Positions 8,367 through 17,133 of a DNA stretch of 20,254 bases are shown one piece after another. This DNA comes from Marivivens sp. (lineage in GTDB: Bacteria; Pseudomonadota; Alphaproteobacteria; Rhodobacterales; Rhodobacteraceae), in assembly GCA_024642185.1 (NCBI GenBank), contig JAHEBR010000017.1, forward strand, positions 1 to 20,254, written 5' to 3'. The position numbers and the translations under genes are program-made. The first letter of the stretch is position 1, and the number at the start of each line of letters is the position of its first letter. The notes under the pieces were generated by a model that saw nothing but the letters and a program-made list of their open reading frames with translations, made no database searches and was not told the DNA's origin.

Positions 8367-8461
8367 GCCGGCGAACAACCGACACCTTGGTTCCGCTGTT
8401 TCTCCCAATACTTGCGCCGCCCGCGCGAGTTTGCCACCATGCTTGCAATTGAGAGGAGGTC

Positions 8462-8545
8462 ATGGGCGAAGCAGCCCCGACCTTTGGCAAGCGGCGCCCT
8501 ACTTGGTCGCCTCGGGTATTGGTAGATGAGGACTTAGTTTGGTAA
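8462..8545 (+). CDS. 27-codon leader ORF overlapping the CHASE kinase start
   Basis: An ATG at 8462 follows a very purine-rich GAGAGGAGG (8451-8459) and opens a 27-codon frame starting MGEAAPTFGKRRP and ending EDLVW. Its stop TAA (8543-8545) overlaps the TTG (8539-8541) that starts the histidine kinase. That arrangement would let ribosomes terminating here re-start on the kinase. The peptide resembles nothing I know, and no attenuator hairpin is obvious. The spacing between the Shine-Dalgarno core and ATG is short if AGGAGG is used, but normal if GAGAGG is used. It may be a chance ORF. Confidence 0.35.
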   Translation: MGEAAPTFGKRRPTWSPRVLVDEDLVW

Positions 8546-10578
8546 ATTCGGGTGGTGTGCTCTCACAAAATCTATGGCGCTTCATCTATTCGTCCGTCAT
8601 CTTCTTTTCCCTAACCTTGTCCTTTGTCGCTTACCTGATCGTTGAGGGCCTTATCATCGAGCGGCTCGATCTCGAGGCCCGCAACAATGTTCAGAACGAA
8701 ATCAATCTTCTCGGGGTCAAACTCCAGCACAGCGTCGACAAGATCAATACAGTGTCGGCGGCTATCGTTTCAGCGATCGAGCGCGACAAGGATATCACGG
8801 AAGCGGATTTCGCAGATCTCGTGGGCGATCTTCTCACTGTGGTGCCAGAAATGCGCCACGCTGCCGCCGCGCCCGGGCTTGTCATCCGGTTTGTCCATCC
8901 CATGGAAGGTAATGCCGCTGCGATTGGGCTCGATTATCGGGATGTTCCCGCGCAACTCCTGCCGATCCGGCAGGTGATCCAGACCAATCAGTCGATTTTG
9001 GCCGGGCCGGTCGATCTGATACAAGGCGGGAAGGCGTTTGTCGGAAGGACAGCAGCCTATACACCCGACCCGGCTACAGGCGGCCGCTATTTCTGGGGGA
9101 TCGTGTCGGTCGTTTTCGAGACCGACAGAATTTACCGCATGATTGGCCTCGACCGGCTATCGGCCCTCGATACTGTCATTTTCAACATGTCGGCCAGCCC
9201 CGGAGCAAATGATCGTATCCTTTTTGGGAACGCAGCCGTGCAGGAGGATAATCCGGTTACGGTGAATATACCCGTTCTTGACGGGGTATGGCGGATTGCG
9301 GCGGTGCCGCGCGGGGGATGGCGCAATTACGCCGACGAATTGACAGACTTTCGGATCCGGTTTGCCTTGGGTGGGATCCTTGTGATGCTAATCACATTGG
9401 TCGTTGTCCGAGCCTTTCGCCAGCGGAGCGAAGCCCGCGCACAACTTTTCACGGCCATTAACTCGATCCAGGATGCCTTCGCTTATTTTGACAGCAAGGA
9501 TCGCTTGATCCTCTGCAACACCAAATACAGTGAATATTACAAGGAAAGCTCTCAAGCGATCCGATATGGCGCAACATTTGAAAGCATCCTGAGGTATGGG
9601 CTAGAGAGGGGCCAGTATGTGGATGCCGTCGGCCGTGAGGAGGAATGGCTTAGGGAACGGCTCGACAGTCACAGCAAGTCCGATACCAAGACCGAACAAA
9701 AGCTGGCGGACGGACGGTGGCTCAGGGTTTTGGAAACGCACACTCCCGATGGCGGGATTGTCGGTTTCAGGGTCGATATCACTGAGTTGAAGAACGCACG
9801 CGACGAGGCCGAGCGGGCCAATCGGGCGAAGTCCGATTTTCTGAATGTGATGAGCCATGAGCTGCGCACCCCGCTCACCGGGATCGGAGGTTATGCGGCA
9901 TTCCTGGCGGCCCCGGAACGGCTCAGATCAGCGGGCGCTTTGCAGGACCTTTTGCGGGGCGGCAGCACTGATACCGCCGCCCTCGACCGGGCCTTTTCTG
10001 CCTTTCTGGCCGAAATGACAGGATTTGGCGCAAAAATCGGCCGATTGGCCGAGTATCTGTCTCGCCTTATCAACGATATTCTGGATCTGTCCAAGATCGA
10101 TGCCGGCAAGATGATCATTGATAAGGAAGCAACAGAACTCGACAGCTTTATCGAATTGATCGTAAAGGATTTTCAGGGCGTTGCGAACGCCAAGGGGCTT
10201 GCGCTCACCTTTGAAGATGGGGCTGCGGGCGAAGTGATTCATGTCGATCCGATCCGCTTGAGGCAGATCCTCGTCAATCTTATCGGCAATGCGGTCAAGT
10301 TCACCGATGAGGGCAGCGTCAGTGTAACGACACGCCGGGTGAACGGCGCATTTGAGATCGAGGTGGCCGATACCGGCTGCGGCATAATGCGCCAGCAGCT
10401 ATCGACGGTTTTCGAAGAGTTCAGCCAGATCGACAATTCGGCGACCCGTAAGGCCGGCGGGACCGGGCTTGGCCTGGCAATTGCGAGAAAGATCGCCGAA
10501 TTGCACGGCGGAACCATCACGGTTGAGAGCGAAGTCAATGTCGGGAGTGTCTTTACCGTCCGCCTTCCGGCGGCCTGA
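8539..10578 (+). CDS. CHASE-PAS sensor histidine kinase
   Basis: This 679-aa membrane kinase starts at TTG, with GAGG about eight bases upstream. Residues of about 14-36 and 275-291 are membrane helices bounding a periplasmic CHASE domain (FVHPMEGNAAAIGLDY and the later LAGPVDLIQGG are characteristic). A cytoplasmic PAS domain (about 305-415, AINSIQDAFAYFDSKDRLI) leads into the HisKA domain with phospho-acceptor His440 (SHELRTPL). The ATPase domain has an N-box at 580-588 (NLIGNAVKF), DTGCGI at 611-616 and GGTGLGLAI at 640-648, so it should be active. Between His440 and DLSKI (516-520) the dimerisation helices are about 25-30 residues longer than usual. No receiver is fused to it. It lies between two REC-degenerate GGDEF genes and upstream of an Hpt gene, which are its likely phosphotransfer partners. 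The CHASE ligand is unknown. Confidence 0.85.
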   Translation: MVNSGGVLSQNLWRFIYSSVIFFSLTLSFVAYLIVEGLIIERLDLEARNNVQNEINLLGVKLQHSVDKINTVSAAIVSAIERDKDITEADFADLVGDLLTVVPEMRHAAAAPGLVIRFVHPMEGNAAAIGLDYRDVPAQLLPIRQVIQTNQSILAGPVDLIQGGKAFVGRTAAYTPDPATGGRYFWGIVSVVFETDRIYRMIGLDRLSALDTVIFNMSASPGANDRILFGNAAVQEDNPVTVNIPVLDGVWRIAAVPRGGWRNYADELTDFRIRFALGGILVMLITLVVVRAFRQRSEARAQLFTAINSIQDAFAYFDSKDRLILCNTKYSEYYKESSQAIRYGATFESILRYGLERGQYVDAVGREEEWLRERLDSHSKSDTKTEQKLADGRWLRVLETHTPDGGIVGFRVDITELKNARDEAERANRAKSDFLNVMSHELRTPLTGIGGYAAFLAAPERLRSAGALQDLLRGGSTDTAALDRAFSAFLAEMTGFGAKIGRLAEYLSRLINDILDLSKIDAGKMIIDKEATELDSFIELIVKDFQGVANAKGLALTFEDGAAGEVIHVDPIRLRQILVNLIGNAVKFTDEGSVSVTTRRVNGAFEIEVADTGCGIMRQQLSTVFEEFSQIDNSATRKAGGTGLGLAIARKIAELHGGTITVESEVNVGSVFTVRLPAA

Positions 10579-10763
10579 ATTCGCCTATGAAAGCGGCGCC
10601 GGATAAAAATGTGCAGAAGATTTGGATAACCTCCAGACTGTAAACAAAGAAGTAGATTTTGCCACAATGTTGCCCCAATATCGCGCTACGGTTGAATTCC
10701 GAGCTCCGAGAGGATCATCTGCGGCAATGACTCTGTAGATCAAGAAATTGAAAGAACTTGAGA

Positions 10764-11753
10764 ATGCACATTCTGGCTGTGGATGACGACCCGATTATTC
10801 TGGAGATCCTGGAAGCGATCATTTCCCAGGTTCCAGATACCCAGTTGACGACCGCTTGCGGCTCCGAGCTGGCTGCAGACGCGCTGGAGAGCGCCGAGAC
10901 CCCGTTTGATTGTATTCTCCTCGACATCCAGATGCCGCATAAGAACGGCATTGATCTGTGCCGCGACATTCGGTCGATGGCAGATTATCGGCTCACGCCT
11001 ATCATCATGATCACCGCCATGTCGGAAAAATCCTATGTGGACGACGCTTTCGGCGCCGGCGCGACCGATTACGTCACCAAGCCTTTCGACATGACCGATG
11101 TTCAGACGCGAATTCGAATTGCGCGCCAACGCCTTTCCCGCCTCGTCGATGAAGAGCAATCGCTCTATATGTCGTCGCGCTCGGCCTATCAGGTCGAAAA
11201 CGAGGGGGAAAAAGTCAACCTGCTTGCCCCGATCAGGATTTTCGATGTCGACGGGCTGGTCGAACCGAACGCTCTAGTCAACTATCTCTCGCAGCTTTCG
11301 CGGATCAACCTGTTTGGCTCTGGGGTCTTTGCGATCTCGATCCGGCGGATCGAAGAGCTGTATCATCGCTGCAACGCCTTTGAATTCGAAGCGTTAATTG
11401 CCGATGTGGCCGAGGCCATTTCAGACTGCCTCAAGCCAGAGCAATTCCTATTTTCCTATGGCGGCAATGGGACGTTCGACGTCGTTGTCCAGGGTGGTCA
11501 CAAGCCGGATTTGCGGGTTTTGGTTAGCCAGATCAACCTGCAAATCCAACGCATGGATCTGCGGTATTCGGACGGAAATCCTCAAGAGCTTCGCGTGGCG
11601 GTCGGCGATTTTCTGCGCCTTGTCTGGAGGTCGAGCGGCACCATCGGCGATGTTCTGGCCGATGCCCACCGCAGCGCCGAGCGCGAAGCCGTAGATATTG
11701 AGAAGCGACTAGACGATTTCTGGTTTGTCGGGCAACAGCAAGAGGCCGGCTGA
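10764..11753 (+). CDS. response regulator: REC plus degenerate GGDEF-like domain (paralogue 2)
   Basis: The product (329 aa from ATG 10764; an in-frame TTG lies six bases earlier) begins MHILAVDDD. The receiver has phospho-acceptor Asp54 (LLDIQMP), a conserved Thr, and Lys106 (VTKPF). The C-terminal half (about 160-310) has a GGDEF-like fold with SYGGNGTF where the GGDEF signature should be, so two glycines stay but the acidic catalytic residues are gone. It shares layout and many positions with the protein at 7377-8366, for example GATDYVTKPFD and the -GTF core, which points to an old duplication. Its stop overlaps the start of the Hpt gene (TGATG), so the two are surely co-translated and probably exchange phosphate. 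About 185 bp separates it from the kinase upstream, so it may have its own promoter. Confidence 0.75.
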   Translation: MHILAVDDDPIILEILEAIISQVPDTQLTTACGSELAADALESAETPFDCILLDIQMPHKNGIDLCRDIRSMADYRLTPIIMITAMSEKSYVDDAFGAGATDYVTKPFDMTDVQTRIRIARQRLSRLVDEEQSLYMSSRSAYQVENEGEKVNLLAPIRIFDVDGLVEPNALVNYLSQLSRINLFGSGVFAISIRRIEELYHRCNAFEFEALIADVAEAISDCLKPEQFLFSYGGNGTFDVVVQGGHKPDLRVLVSQINLQIQRMDLRYSDGNPQELRVAVGDFLRLVWRSSGTIGDVLADAHRSAEREAVDIEKRLDDFWFVGQQQEAG

Positions 11754-12085
11754 TGTCGGATTTGCCGAATCTGCCCGGGCTTGAAGAGATTCGAAAGCGC
11801 TTCTTTGCCCGCTTGACTGAGAAGATTGTTCAAGTCGAAAGCGCTTGGGTGGCTCTGGAAACCCCGAATGACCCCACCACAGCCGAGCACCTACGGGCCG
11901 CCGAAGCTGTGCTTCATTCGGTGGCTGGCGCCGCGGGCACACTAGGACTGAAGGATATTGGCAATTTAGCCCGAAGCTGCGAGGAAACGATTATTGCGCT
12001 GACCCGACGCGGCGAAGGATCGAGCGCTGACCTGCGCGCGAACCTCTCTGATTTTCTTCAGATTTCGAAAGCCTCGCTTCGGTAA
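11753..12085 (+). CDS. Hpt (histidine phosphotransfer) protein
   Basis: This 110-aa helical protein has the Hpt core LHSVAGAAGTLGLKDI, with His55 as the phospho-accepting residue, followed by LARSCEETI, which matches the usual C-x-x-E helix. Its size is right for a single Hpt four-helix bundle. There is no membrane segment and no other domain. The ATG overlaps the stop of the REC-degenerate GGDEF gene by one base (TGATG), so expression is coupled. In a phosphorelay it would carry phosphate between receivers. Since no kinase here has a fused receiver, the local order is probably kinase, stand-alone receiver, Hpt, second receiver. Confidence 0.8.
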   Translation: MSDLPNLPGLEEIRKRFFARLTEKIVQVESAWVALETPNDPTTAEHLRAAEAVLHSVAGAAGTLGLKDIGNLARSCEETIIALTRRGEGSSADLRANLSDFLQISKASLR

Positions 12086-12096
12086 GGCTCGTTTCT

Positions 12097-12122
12097 AACC
12101 GCTTAGCTTGTTAGTTGCGGTT
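12097..12122. terminator. possible bidirectional terminator hairpin between convergent genes
   Basis: AACCGC (12097-12102) and GCGGTT (12117-12122) form a six-base-pair stem around a 14-base loop, between the stops of the convergent Hpt and CheY-like genes. The right arm overlaps the last codons of the CheY-like gene. There is no strong T-run on either side, so this is a weak candidate. Confidence 0.25.
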
Positions 12123-12482
12123 GTAGACTTCGATAAGTTCATCGCCTAGCGTGAGCGGATCAAACGGTTTGGCAATGACTTTCGCCGCGCCCTGAGCCAT
12201 GAACTTGCCTATCTCATCTTTTTGAAGTCGGGCCGTGAAAAAGATTGCAGGTATCTCGGCAAACCCTCGCAGCTTTCTGAGATGATTCAAAGTATCGGGG
12301 CCGCTCATGCCGGGCAGCATCACGTCGATCAACAATAGATCCGGGGCGAAGGCCTCGGCTTTTTCCAGCGCTTCTTGCCCCGTCGCACATTGCAGAAGCT
12401 CAAAACCGCCAGTCATACCAAGGGCCATTTGGCAAATCTCGGTGATGTCGGGGTCGTCTTCTAGTTGGAGAACTCGGATCAT
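12111..12482 (-). CDS. single-domain CheY-like response regulator
   Basis: The 123-aa protein is a receiver domain with no output domain. The acidic pocket is EDD at residues 8-10, the phospho-acceptor is Asp53 (LLIDVMLPGMSG), a Thr follows strand 4 (FFTAR), and the conserved Lys is in AKPFDP. The start ATG has AGGGAC just upstream. It begins 12 bases after the stop of the PAS kinase on the same strand, so they form a kinase/receiver pair. It could be a phosphate shuttle to the Hpt protein encoded convergently, or it could act on a protein target as CheY does. Confidence 0.85.
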   Translation of the reverse strand: MIRVLQLEDDPDITEICQMALGMTGGFELLQCATGQEALEKAEAFAPDLLLIDVMLPGMSGPDTLNHLRKLRGFAEIPAIFFTARLQKDEIGKFMAQGAAKVIAKPFDPLTLGDELIEVYNRN

Positions 12483-12494
12483 GTCCCTGTATCC

Positions 12495-14135
12495 TTATGC
12501 GGCCGAATTTTCGGCAGTGTGTTCTTCTACGGTTTCTTGGCGAACCGGGAACTCTATCGTGAACTTCGTGCCTTGGCCCACTTTGCTGGAAACGTCAATG
12601 CGGCCGCCATGCCGTTCGATAATGGCTTTGACAATTGCCAATCCAAGCCCTGTCCCGCGTGTGCGGCTGCCGCTGTCGCGATGAGCTTGCGAGAATCGAT
12701 CAAAGATGTTGGCGCACTGTGCAGGTGGGATGCCGCAACCATAGTCCTCAACCTCAATCGAGACGTGATCGACGTCAACCTTGAGGCGAAGATCAATCGT
12801 TCCACCGGGCTTCGAAAATTTCGCGGCGTTCGACATCAGGTTTGACAGCACTTGAATAGTCTTGTCACGATCGACCTCCGCGAATTTAGCGACTCCTGCG
12901 CCTTCAACCACATACTTGACGTCAAATCGTTGGGCAAACCCTTCGTTCGCGAGAACCGCCTCGGACAGCAGATCGGAAACATTGACGTATTCCAAATCAA
13001 AGGGAACCGCGCCGTCGGTGATCTTCTCGAGATCGAGTAGATCATTGACCAAATCTAAGAGACGATCTGCGTTGCGATATGCGATCTCGAGCATATTTCG
13101 CGCTTTTTCAGGGATTTCGCCGCTACCTCCTGATAGAATCAGACCGACCGACCCTTTGATAGACGTCATTGGCGTACGCAACTCGTGACTAACGTCAGAA
13201 ACAAATTGCGCACGCAGCCTTTCGGCTTCGTTCCAGGCTGTCAAATCGATCATGACGATCATCAGTTGGAGCCCTTCGTCAAGCGCGTCGACCGCCTGCA
13301 CGCGCAGCTCGAATTCACGGTCCTCTACATTGACCGATAGCTCTGCAATGTTGACGGTGTCATTTAGCAAATCTTCGATCGCCGCGCGGAATGCCTGACC
13401 TGTAAATCCAAGGCGCAGGTCGGCTATGGTCTTGCTCTCATAGCGAGTTTCGCCCTGCATTTCGTTAAATACACGGGCACTACGATTCATGTAGCGGATG
13501 GCCAGCGTGTCGGCGTCAACCAGCAACACCTGATCTTGTAAGGCATCGAGTGAATTGAAGATAGTTTTGTGGGTTTCGCTTTCCTTAGATTTCGTAATGT
13601 CCGTACAAACGACAAAATGTCCCTCGTGGGTGCCTGTGGCATCGGCAAAGGGCATGATTGTCGCGCTGATCCAGATCGTTTTTCCGAAAGCGTTTTCAAA
13701 TCTGAGTTCGCCCTGCCAAGGATCGCCGTTTGCCGCAATCCGCAGTATCCGGTTGACCCGAAGCCTTTCGGCCTCGGGGAAAAGCTCGATCTCGGGTTTG
13801 CCGATCAGCTCGTCCAAGGGGCGCCCGAGCGCGGCCACCATCTTGTCGTTGATAAAACTGAGATTTCCGTCTCGGTCGGAAAAACAGACCATCGAATGTT
13901 CAAATAGGGCCTTTGTCGCCTGTGCGAACATATGGTTGCTGTAGTCTTGAATGCGCTCGCGGCGTCGCTCGAGAATGAGGGTGCTTACGAACAAGACCAA
14001 CAGAACCGCGGTCAGCGGAATTGTGTATTGAAGGTGTTCATTGAGCCCGTCGAGGCCGAAGATCGGCGACAATTGGGTAGACGCCAGAAACGTCAGAATT
14101 ACCTGCAAGGTCTGCTTTGCTGCTGTTAACGTCAT
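12495..14135 (-). CDS. PAS-PAS sensor histidine kinase
   Basis: From the ATG at 14135 the product is 546 aa; an in-frame GTG at 14162 would add nine residues, and neither has a well-spaced ribosome binding site (GGGAGG lies 13 bases before the ATG). Two hydrophobic segments near the N-terminus (about 10-30 and 38-55) anchor it with little periplasmic sequence. Two PAS domains follow (FEHSMVCFSDRDGN, and later IFNSLDALQDQVLLVDAD). The HisKA domain has phospho-acceptor His317 (SHELRTPMTSIKG), and the ATPase domain has NLMSNAAKF, EDYGCGI and RGTGLGLAIV. All catalytic boxes look intact. It lies 142-170 bp downstream of the larger kinase and 12 bp upstream of a CheY-like receiver. Lacking a large outer domain, it probably senses an internal or membrane signal. 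Confidence 0.85.
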   Translation of the reverse strand: MTLTAAKQTLQVILTFLASTQLSPIFGLDGLNEHLQYTIPLTAVLLVLFVSTLILERRRERIQDYSNHMFAQATKALFEHSMVCFSDRDGNLSFINDKMVAALGRPLDELIGKPEIELFPEAERLRVNRILRIAANGDPWQGELRFENAFGKTIWISATIMPFADATGTHEGHFVVCTDITKSKESETHKTIFNSLDALQDQVLLVDADTLAIRYMNRSARVFNEMQGETRYESKTIADLRLGFTGQAFRAAIEDLLNDTVNIAELSVNVEDREFELRVQAVDALDEGLQLMIVMIDLTAWNEAERLRAQFVSDVSHELRTPMTSIKGSVGLILSGGSGEIPEKARNMLEIAYRNADRLLDLVNDLLDLEKITDGAVPFDLEYVNVSDLLSEAVLANEGFAQRFDVKYVVEGAGVAKFAEVDRDKTIQVLSNLMSNAAKFSKPGGTIDLRLKVDVDHVSIEVEDYGCGIPPAQCANIFDRFSQAHRDSGSRTRGTGLGLAIVKAIIERHGGRIDVSSKVGQGTKFTIEFPVRQETVEEHTAENSAA

Positions 14136-14304
14136 CTGCCCAATTCGTCCTCCCAAGTGCACCCCCTGCGTCCAAGTTTACTGGTTTCAATGAGATCAGT
14201 GTCTGTGCTTGATTTGGTGATTTGATGCCCGAAAAAGGTCAAAATCTGGGCTCTTGCGTGAAACAATCCGCCAGCCTCGGGGGCTTTGGATCGCGGTCCG
14301 GAAC
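14136..14304. other. intergenic gap between two histidine kinase genes
   Basis: Non-coding. It is long enough to hold a promoter for the downstream kinase-receiver pair, but I cannot point to convincing boxes. AGCC and GGCT around 14274-14286 could pair weakly, but there is no proper T-run in the minus-strand direction. Confidence 0.3.
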
Positions 14305-17133
14305 CTAATTCAGGAGCGCGGAGCTTTGGTTGTCGGCATTGGCTGACACCATGAATTCCAATGAGAAAATCGTTTCGCCCTCGGCGCCGCGCCGGAAGCT
14401 CACGCTGCCGTTCATCTTCTCCATGAGCTCTTTGGTGATTTTTAGCCCAAGGCCAGTTCCGCCACTATCGCGGGTATCGGAGGAGTCAACCCGCGCAAAA
14501 GCGCTGAACAGCCGATCTTCGAATTCGCGAGGAATGCCGGCCCCTTTATTGATCACGTCGATCCGGATTCGGTTCTGCCCACTGTTCTCGATTCGAATAC
14601 GGATGACACCGAAGGGCTCGGAAAATTTGCAGGCATTGGAAACAAGGTTGCTCAGACATTGATAGGCCCTGCGATGATCCGCGTGAATTGTAGCGTCCGG
14701 ATCTATGCTTTCGTCACGAATGGTCACGGAAAAGTGATCGGCATACGGCAGCAGGCCAACCTTTATCTCGTCGACCAGGCGGGCGACCAGCAGTTCTTTA
14801 AAGTCAAAATGGACCATCCCCGACTGCACTGCCTCGAGATCAAGTATATCCGAGATCAGTTCGGTCAGGCGCGTTGCATTGCGGGCCAGAATGTCGAGCA
14901 AACGATTTTCTGTGGCAGTGCGATGTTCCGAAGGAAGCGAACCAAGCAGATCCGTCGCGCCTTTGATCGACGTAACAGGCGTGCGCATCTCGTGGCTGAC
15001 TGTCGCGATGAGTTCGCTTTTCACCTGATCGACAAGGCGCAATTTGCTGCTGTCGAATATCTGAAGAAAATAGGTGGGGCCCTCTGCCAAGGGATCGCGA
15101 ATTATACTTGCGTTGACATCGAGCCACAATGAGCGGCTCCCGGCGCGTTCCAGCTCGATCTCAGTCCGGTACGGCACATCGCCTTCGGTCTGAAGATCCA
15201 TCAGCGCCTGTTTGATCCGGGGCCAATGCTCGGCAAACATCGTTGCAGGATCAGCAGCCACACCCTCGAGCCGGAAGCGCGTGTTCAAGAGCTCGTGCAT
15301 GGCCCGGTTGATCTGGGTCACCCTGAACGAACGATCCAGCAGCACGTTGCAGGTTGGCGATCGGTCAAAGGCGCTTCGGAAACGTTCTTCGCTGGCTATC
15401 AGGGCCTCTTGGGCGAGCTTGGTCTCAGTGATGTCGTGCTGTGTCCCGGAGAAGTGGATTGGCTTGCCCGTTGCCTCATCAAGCGTCACCACGGCTTCGG
15501 ATCGCATCCAGCGAAGGCCAAGCCCCGGGATCATCATTCGATATTCCGAAACGGATCGGTCTGCCTTGCCATCCAAGGCAAAGGTGTCAGCGCGCGCCAC
15601 TTTGGGCATGTCGTCTTCTAAAACACACATCTCGAAGTGCTTCTGTGGATCGAAATTCTTTGGCGGGTTCTCAACGCCCATCATCAGTAGCCAACCGGTT
15701 GAAACAACCGACTTGTTGGTCCGCAAATCTATATCGAAAACGCCGATGGCCGAGTTGGTCATCGCGCGGTCCCATCGTTGGCGAGACTCGCGCAAGTCCA
15801 GCTGGGCGCGGTGTTCGTCGGTAACATCGTGCAGGATCAGAGTGACCCGCTCTCCCTTGTGGTCCTCCTCCCAATGGGTGCAGCCAATCTCAAGCATCCT
15901 AAGATCCTGGCCTGTCGCGCCCTGGGGGTAAGCGAGCTTTTGATGGAGCATTCGAAGATCGAGGTCAGGCAGAACTGACTTAATCACCAGACCCCGCGCG
16001 CGCGTTTCCGTCAGTTGCAGAATCTGTTGCGCCTGAGGATTGAGAAAAAGGATATGCCCCGCAGCGTCGAGTGTGACAATCCCGACCAAAGCCGTTTGCA
16101 GGATCGAATTGATCTCACGCTCACGCGTCTCAAGTTCGCGGGTGCGCTTCGCAATGATCGCCCGGTTCATTCTATTTTGAACCGTGATCATTTGAACGAT
16201 TTGAGCCACGAGCAACGACACAAAAATACTCATGGCAACCTGAAACCTGGCGATAGGATTCGAGTTCTCGTATTCGAACTGAGAAGTGCTGGTGAAATTG
16301 ATATCCAGATCCAAACCGTAAAACTCGATTTGCACGGTTCTGGAGAATCTTGCCGAGGCAATTTGTTCTGCGACGGATACCGCCTCTTCACTGCCTAATG
16401 TCGGTTCTGCCATCAATGTTAGAGTGATATCGCGTGCAAATAAGTCACCCACGCTTTTGAGGCTCTCGCTCAAATCAACGACCGCGGCCACCCAAGAAGA
16501 TTTGTCGTCAGGTCCGGTAGAATTCGCTCGCTGGTCTACGTGAACGACGAGGAAGCTTGATGGAGCTCGTACCAGATCCTTTTGGAGCCAGAAGAGAGCC
16601 GAACCAGTCGGTGCATTTTTTTCCCGCGAAAGTGCGAGCGCATCGCCAAAGGCCGCGACTGTAGCATCAGAAATGAGAAAATCGGAGACCGGCGCCTGGC
16701 CCTCCAAGATTTCCAATTGGAACGGCAGCGCGCTCGGCTCAACCCCCAGCGGGCGGGCGGTCTTCGTGGCCGGGGTGGCTGGCATTGATCCGGCACGATC
16801 AACAGGAACAACGAGACCGATGCCCAAAAATTCTGGCAGACCCATTCCATCAAACAAGTCATCGATCATTTGGGAGGTCTGTGACTCATCGTCCAACTGT
16901 GCCAACTGAATAATTCTCTGCGCACTTGCAAGAGCGGTTCCATAGTGTTCGAAAAGATCCCGGATCTCTGTCTCGACAGAGGTCGCGGTTGTCTCGAAGA
17001 CTACTTCTGCTCGCTCGGTCCACGCTCCGTTCAGCCAAGTTCTGGCCGACCACGCAACCAGCAGGACCAGAAAGAAAGCCACAACCGCCGGCCAAGTCGG
17101 CATAAGCCGGCCTATCGGTCTAATAGAAGTCAT
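14305..17133 (-). CDS. CHASE-like, triple-PAS sensor histidine kinase
   Basis: The ATG at 17133 follows AGGGG at good spacing and gives 942 aa; a TTG just before it is less likely. A membrane helix (about 13-31) and another (about 297-318) flank a periplasmic region of some 265 residues, which looks like a divergent CHASE domain (GLPEFLGIGLVVPV, then a DALALSREKNAPTGSAL segment). Three PAS domains follow at about 340-440, 450-575 and 580-700. The HisKA phospho-acceptor is His714 (SHEMRTPVTSIKG), similar in wording to the next kinase (SHELRTPMTSIKG), which suggests the two are related. The ATPase domain has NLVSNACKF, NKGAGI and GGTGLGLKI. The Asn in place of Asp in the G1 box occurs in other kinases. 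It is divergent from the SGNH hydrolase gene. Confidence 0.85.
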   Translation of the reverse strand: MTSIRPIGRLMPTWPAVVAFFLVLLVAWSARTWLNGAWTERAEVVFETTATSVETEIRDLFEHYGTALASAQRIIQLAQLDDESQTSQMIDDLFDGMGLPEFLGIGLVVPVDRAGSMPATPATKTARPLGVEPSALPFQLEILEGQAPVSDFLISDATVAAFGDALALSREKNAPTGSALFWLQKDLVRAPSSFLVVHVDQRANSTGPDDKSSWVAAVVDLSESLKSVGDLFARDITLTLMAEPTLGSEEAVSVAEQIASARFSRTVQIEFYGLDLDINFTSTSQFEYENSNPIARFQVAMSIFVSLLVAQIVQMITVQNRMNRAIIAKRTRELETREREINSILQTALVGIVTLDAAGHILFLNPQAQQILQLTETRARGLVIKSVLPDLDLRMLHQKLAYPQGATGQDLRMLEIGCTHWEEDHKGERVTLILHDVTDEHRAQLDLRESRQRWDRAMTNSAIGVFDIDLRTNKSVVSTGWLLMMGVENPPKNFDPQKHFEMCVLEDDMPKVARADTFALDGKADRSVSEYRMMIPGLGLRWMRSEAVVTLDEATGKPIHFSGTQHDITETKLAQEALIASEERFRSAFDRSPTCNVLLDRSFRVTQINRAMHELLNTRFRLEGVAADPATMFAEHWPRIKQALMDLQTEGDVPYRTEIELERAGSRSLWLDVNASIIRDPLAEGPTYFLQIFDSSKLRLVDQVKSELIATVSHEMRTPVTSIKGATDLLGSLPSEHRTATENRLLDILARNATRLTELISDILDLEAVQSGMVHFDFKELLVARLVDEIKVGLLPYADHFSVTIRDESIDPDATIHADHRRAYQCLSNLVSNACKFSEPFGVIRIRIENSGQNRIRIDVINKGAGIPREFEDRLFSAFARVDSSDTRDSGGTGLGLKITKELMEKMNGSVSFRRGAEGETIFSLEFMVSANADNQSSALLN

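Noticed and set aside
10560..10573. CCGCC-TTCC-GGCGG hairpin at the end of the CHASE kinase gene as a terminator.
   Set aside because: It lies inside the last codons and is not followed by a T-run.
14530..14545. Asn instead of Asp in the G1 box (NKGAGI) of the triple-PAS kinase as a sign of a dead kinase.
   Set aside because: Asn at this place occurs in many working histidine kinases, and the other boxes are intact.
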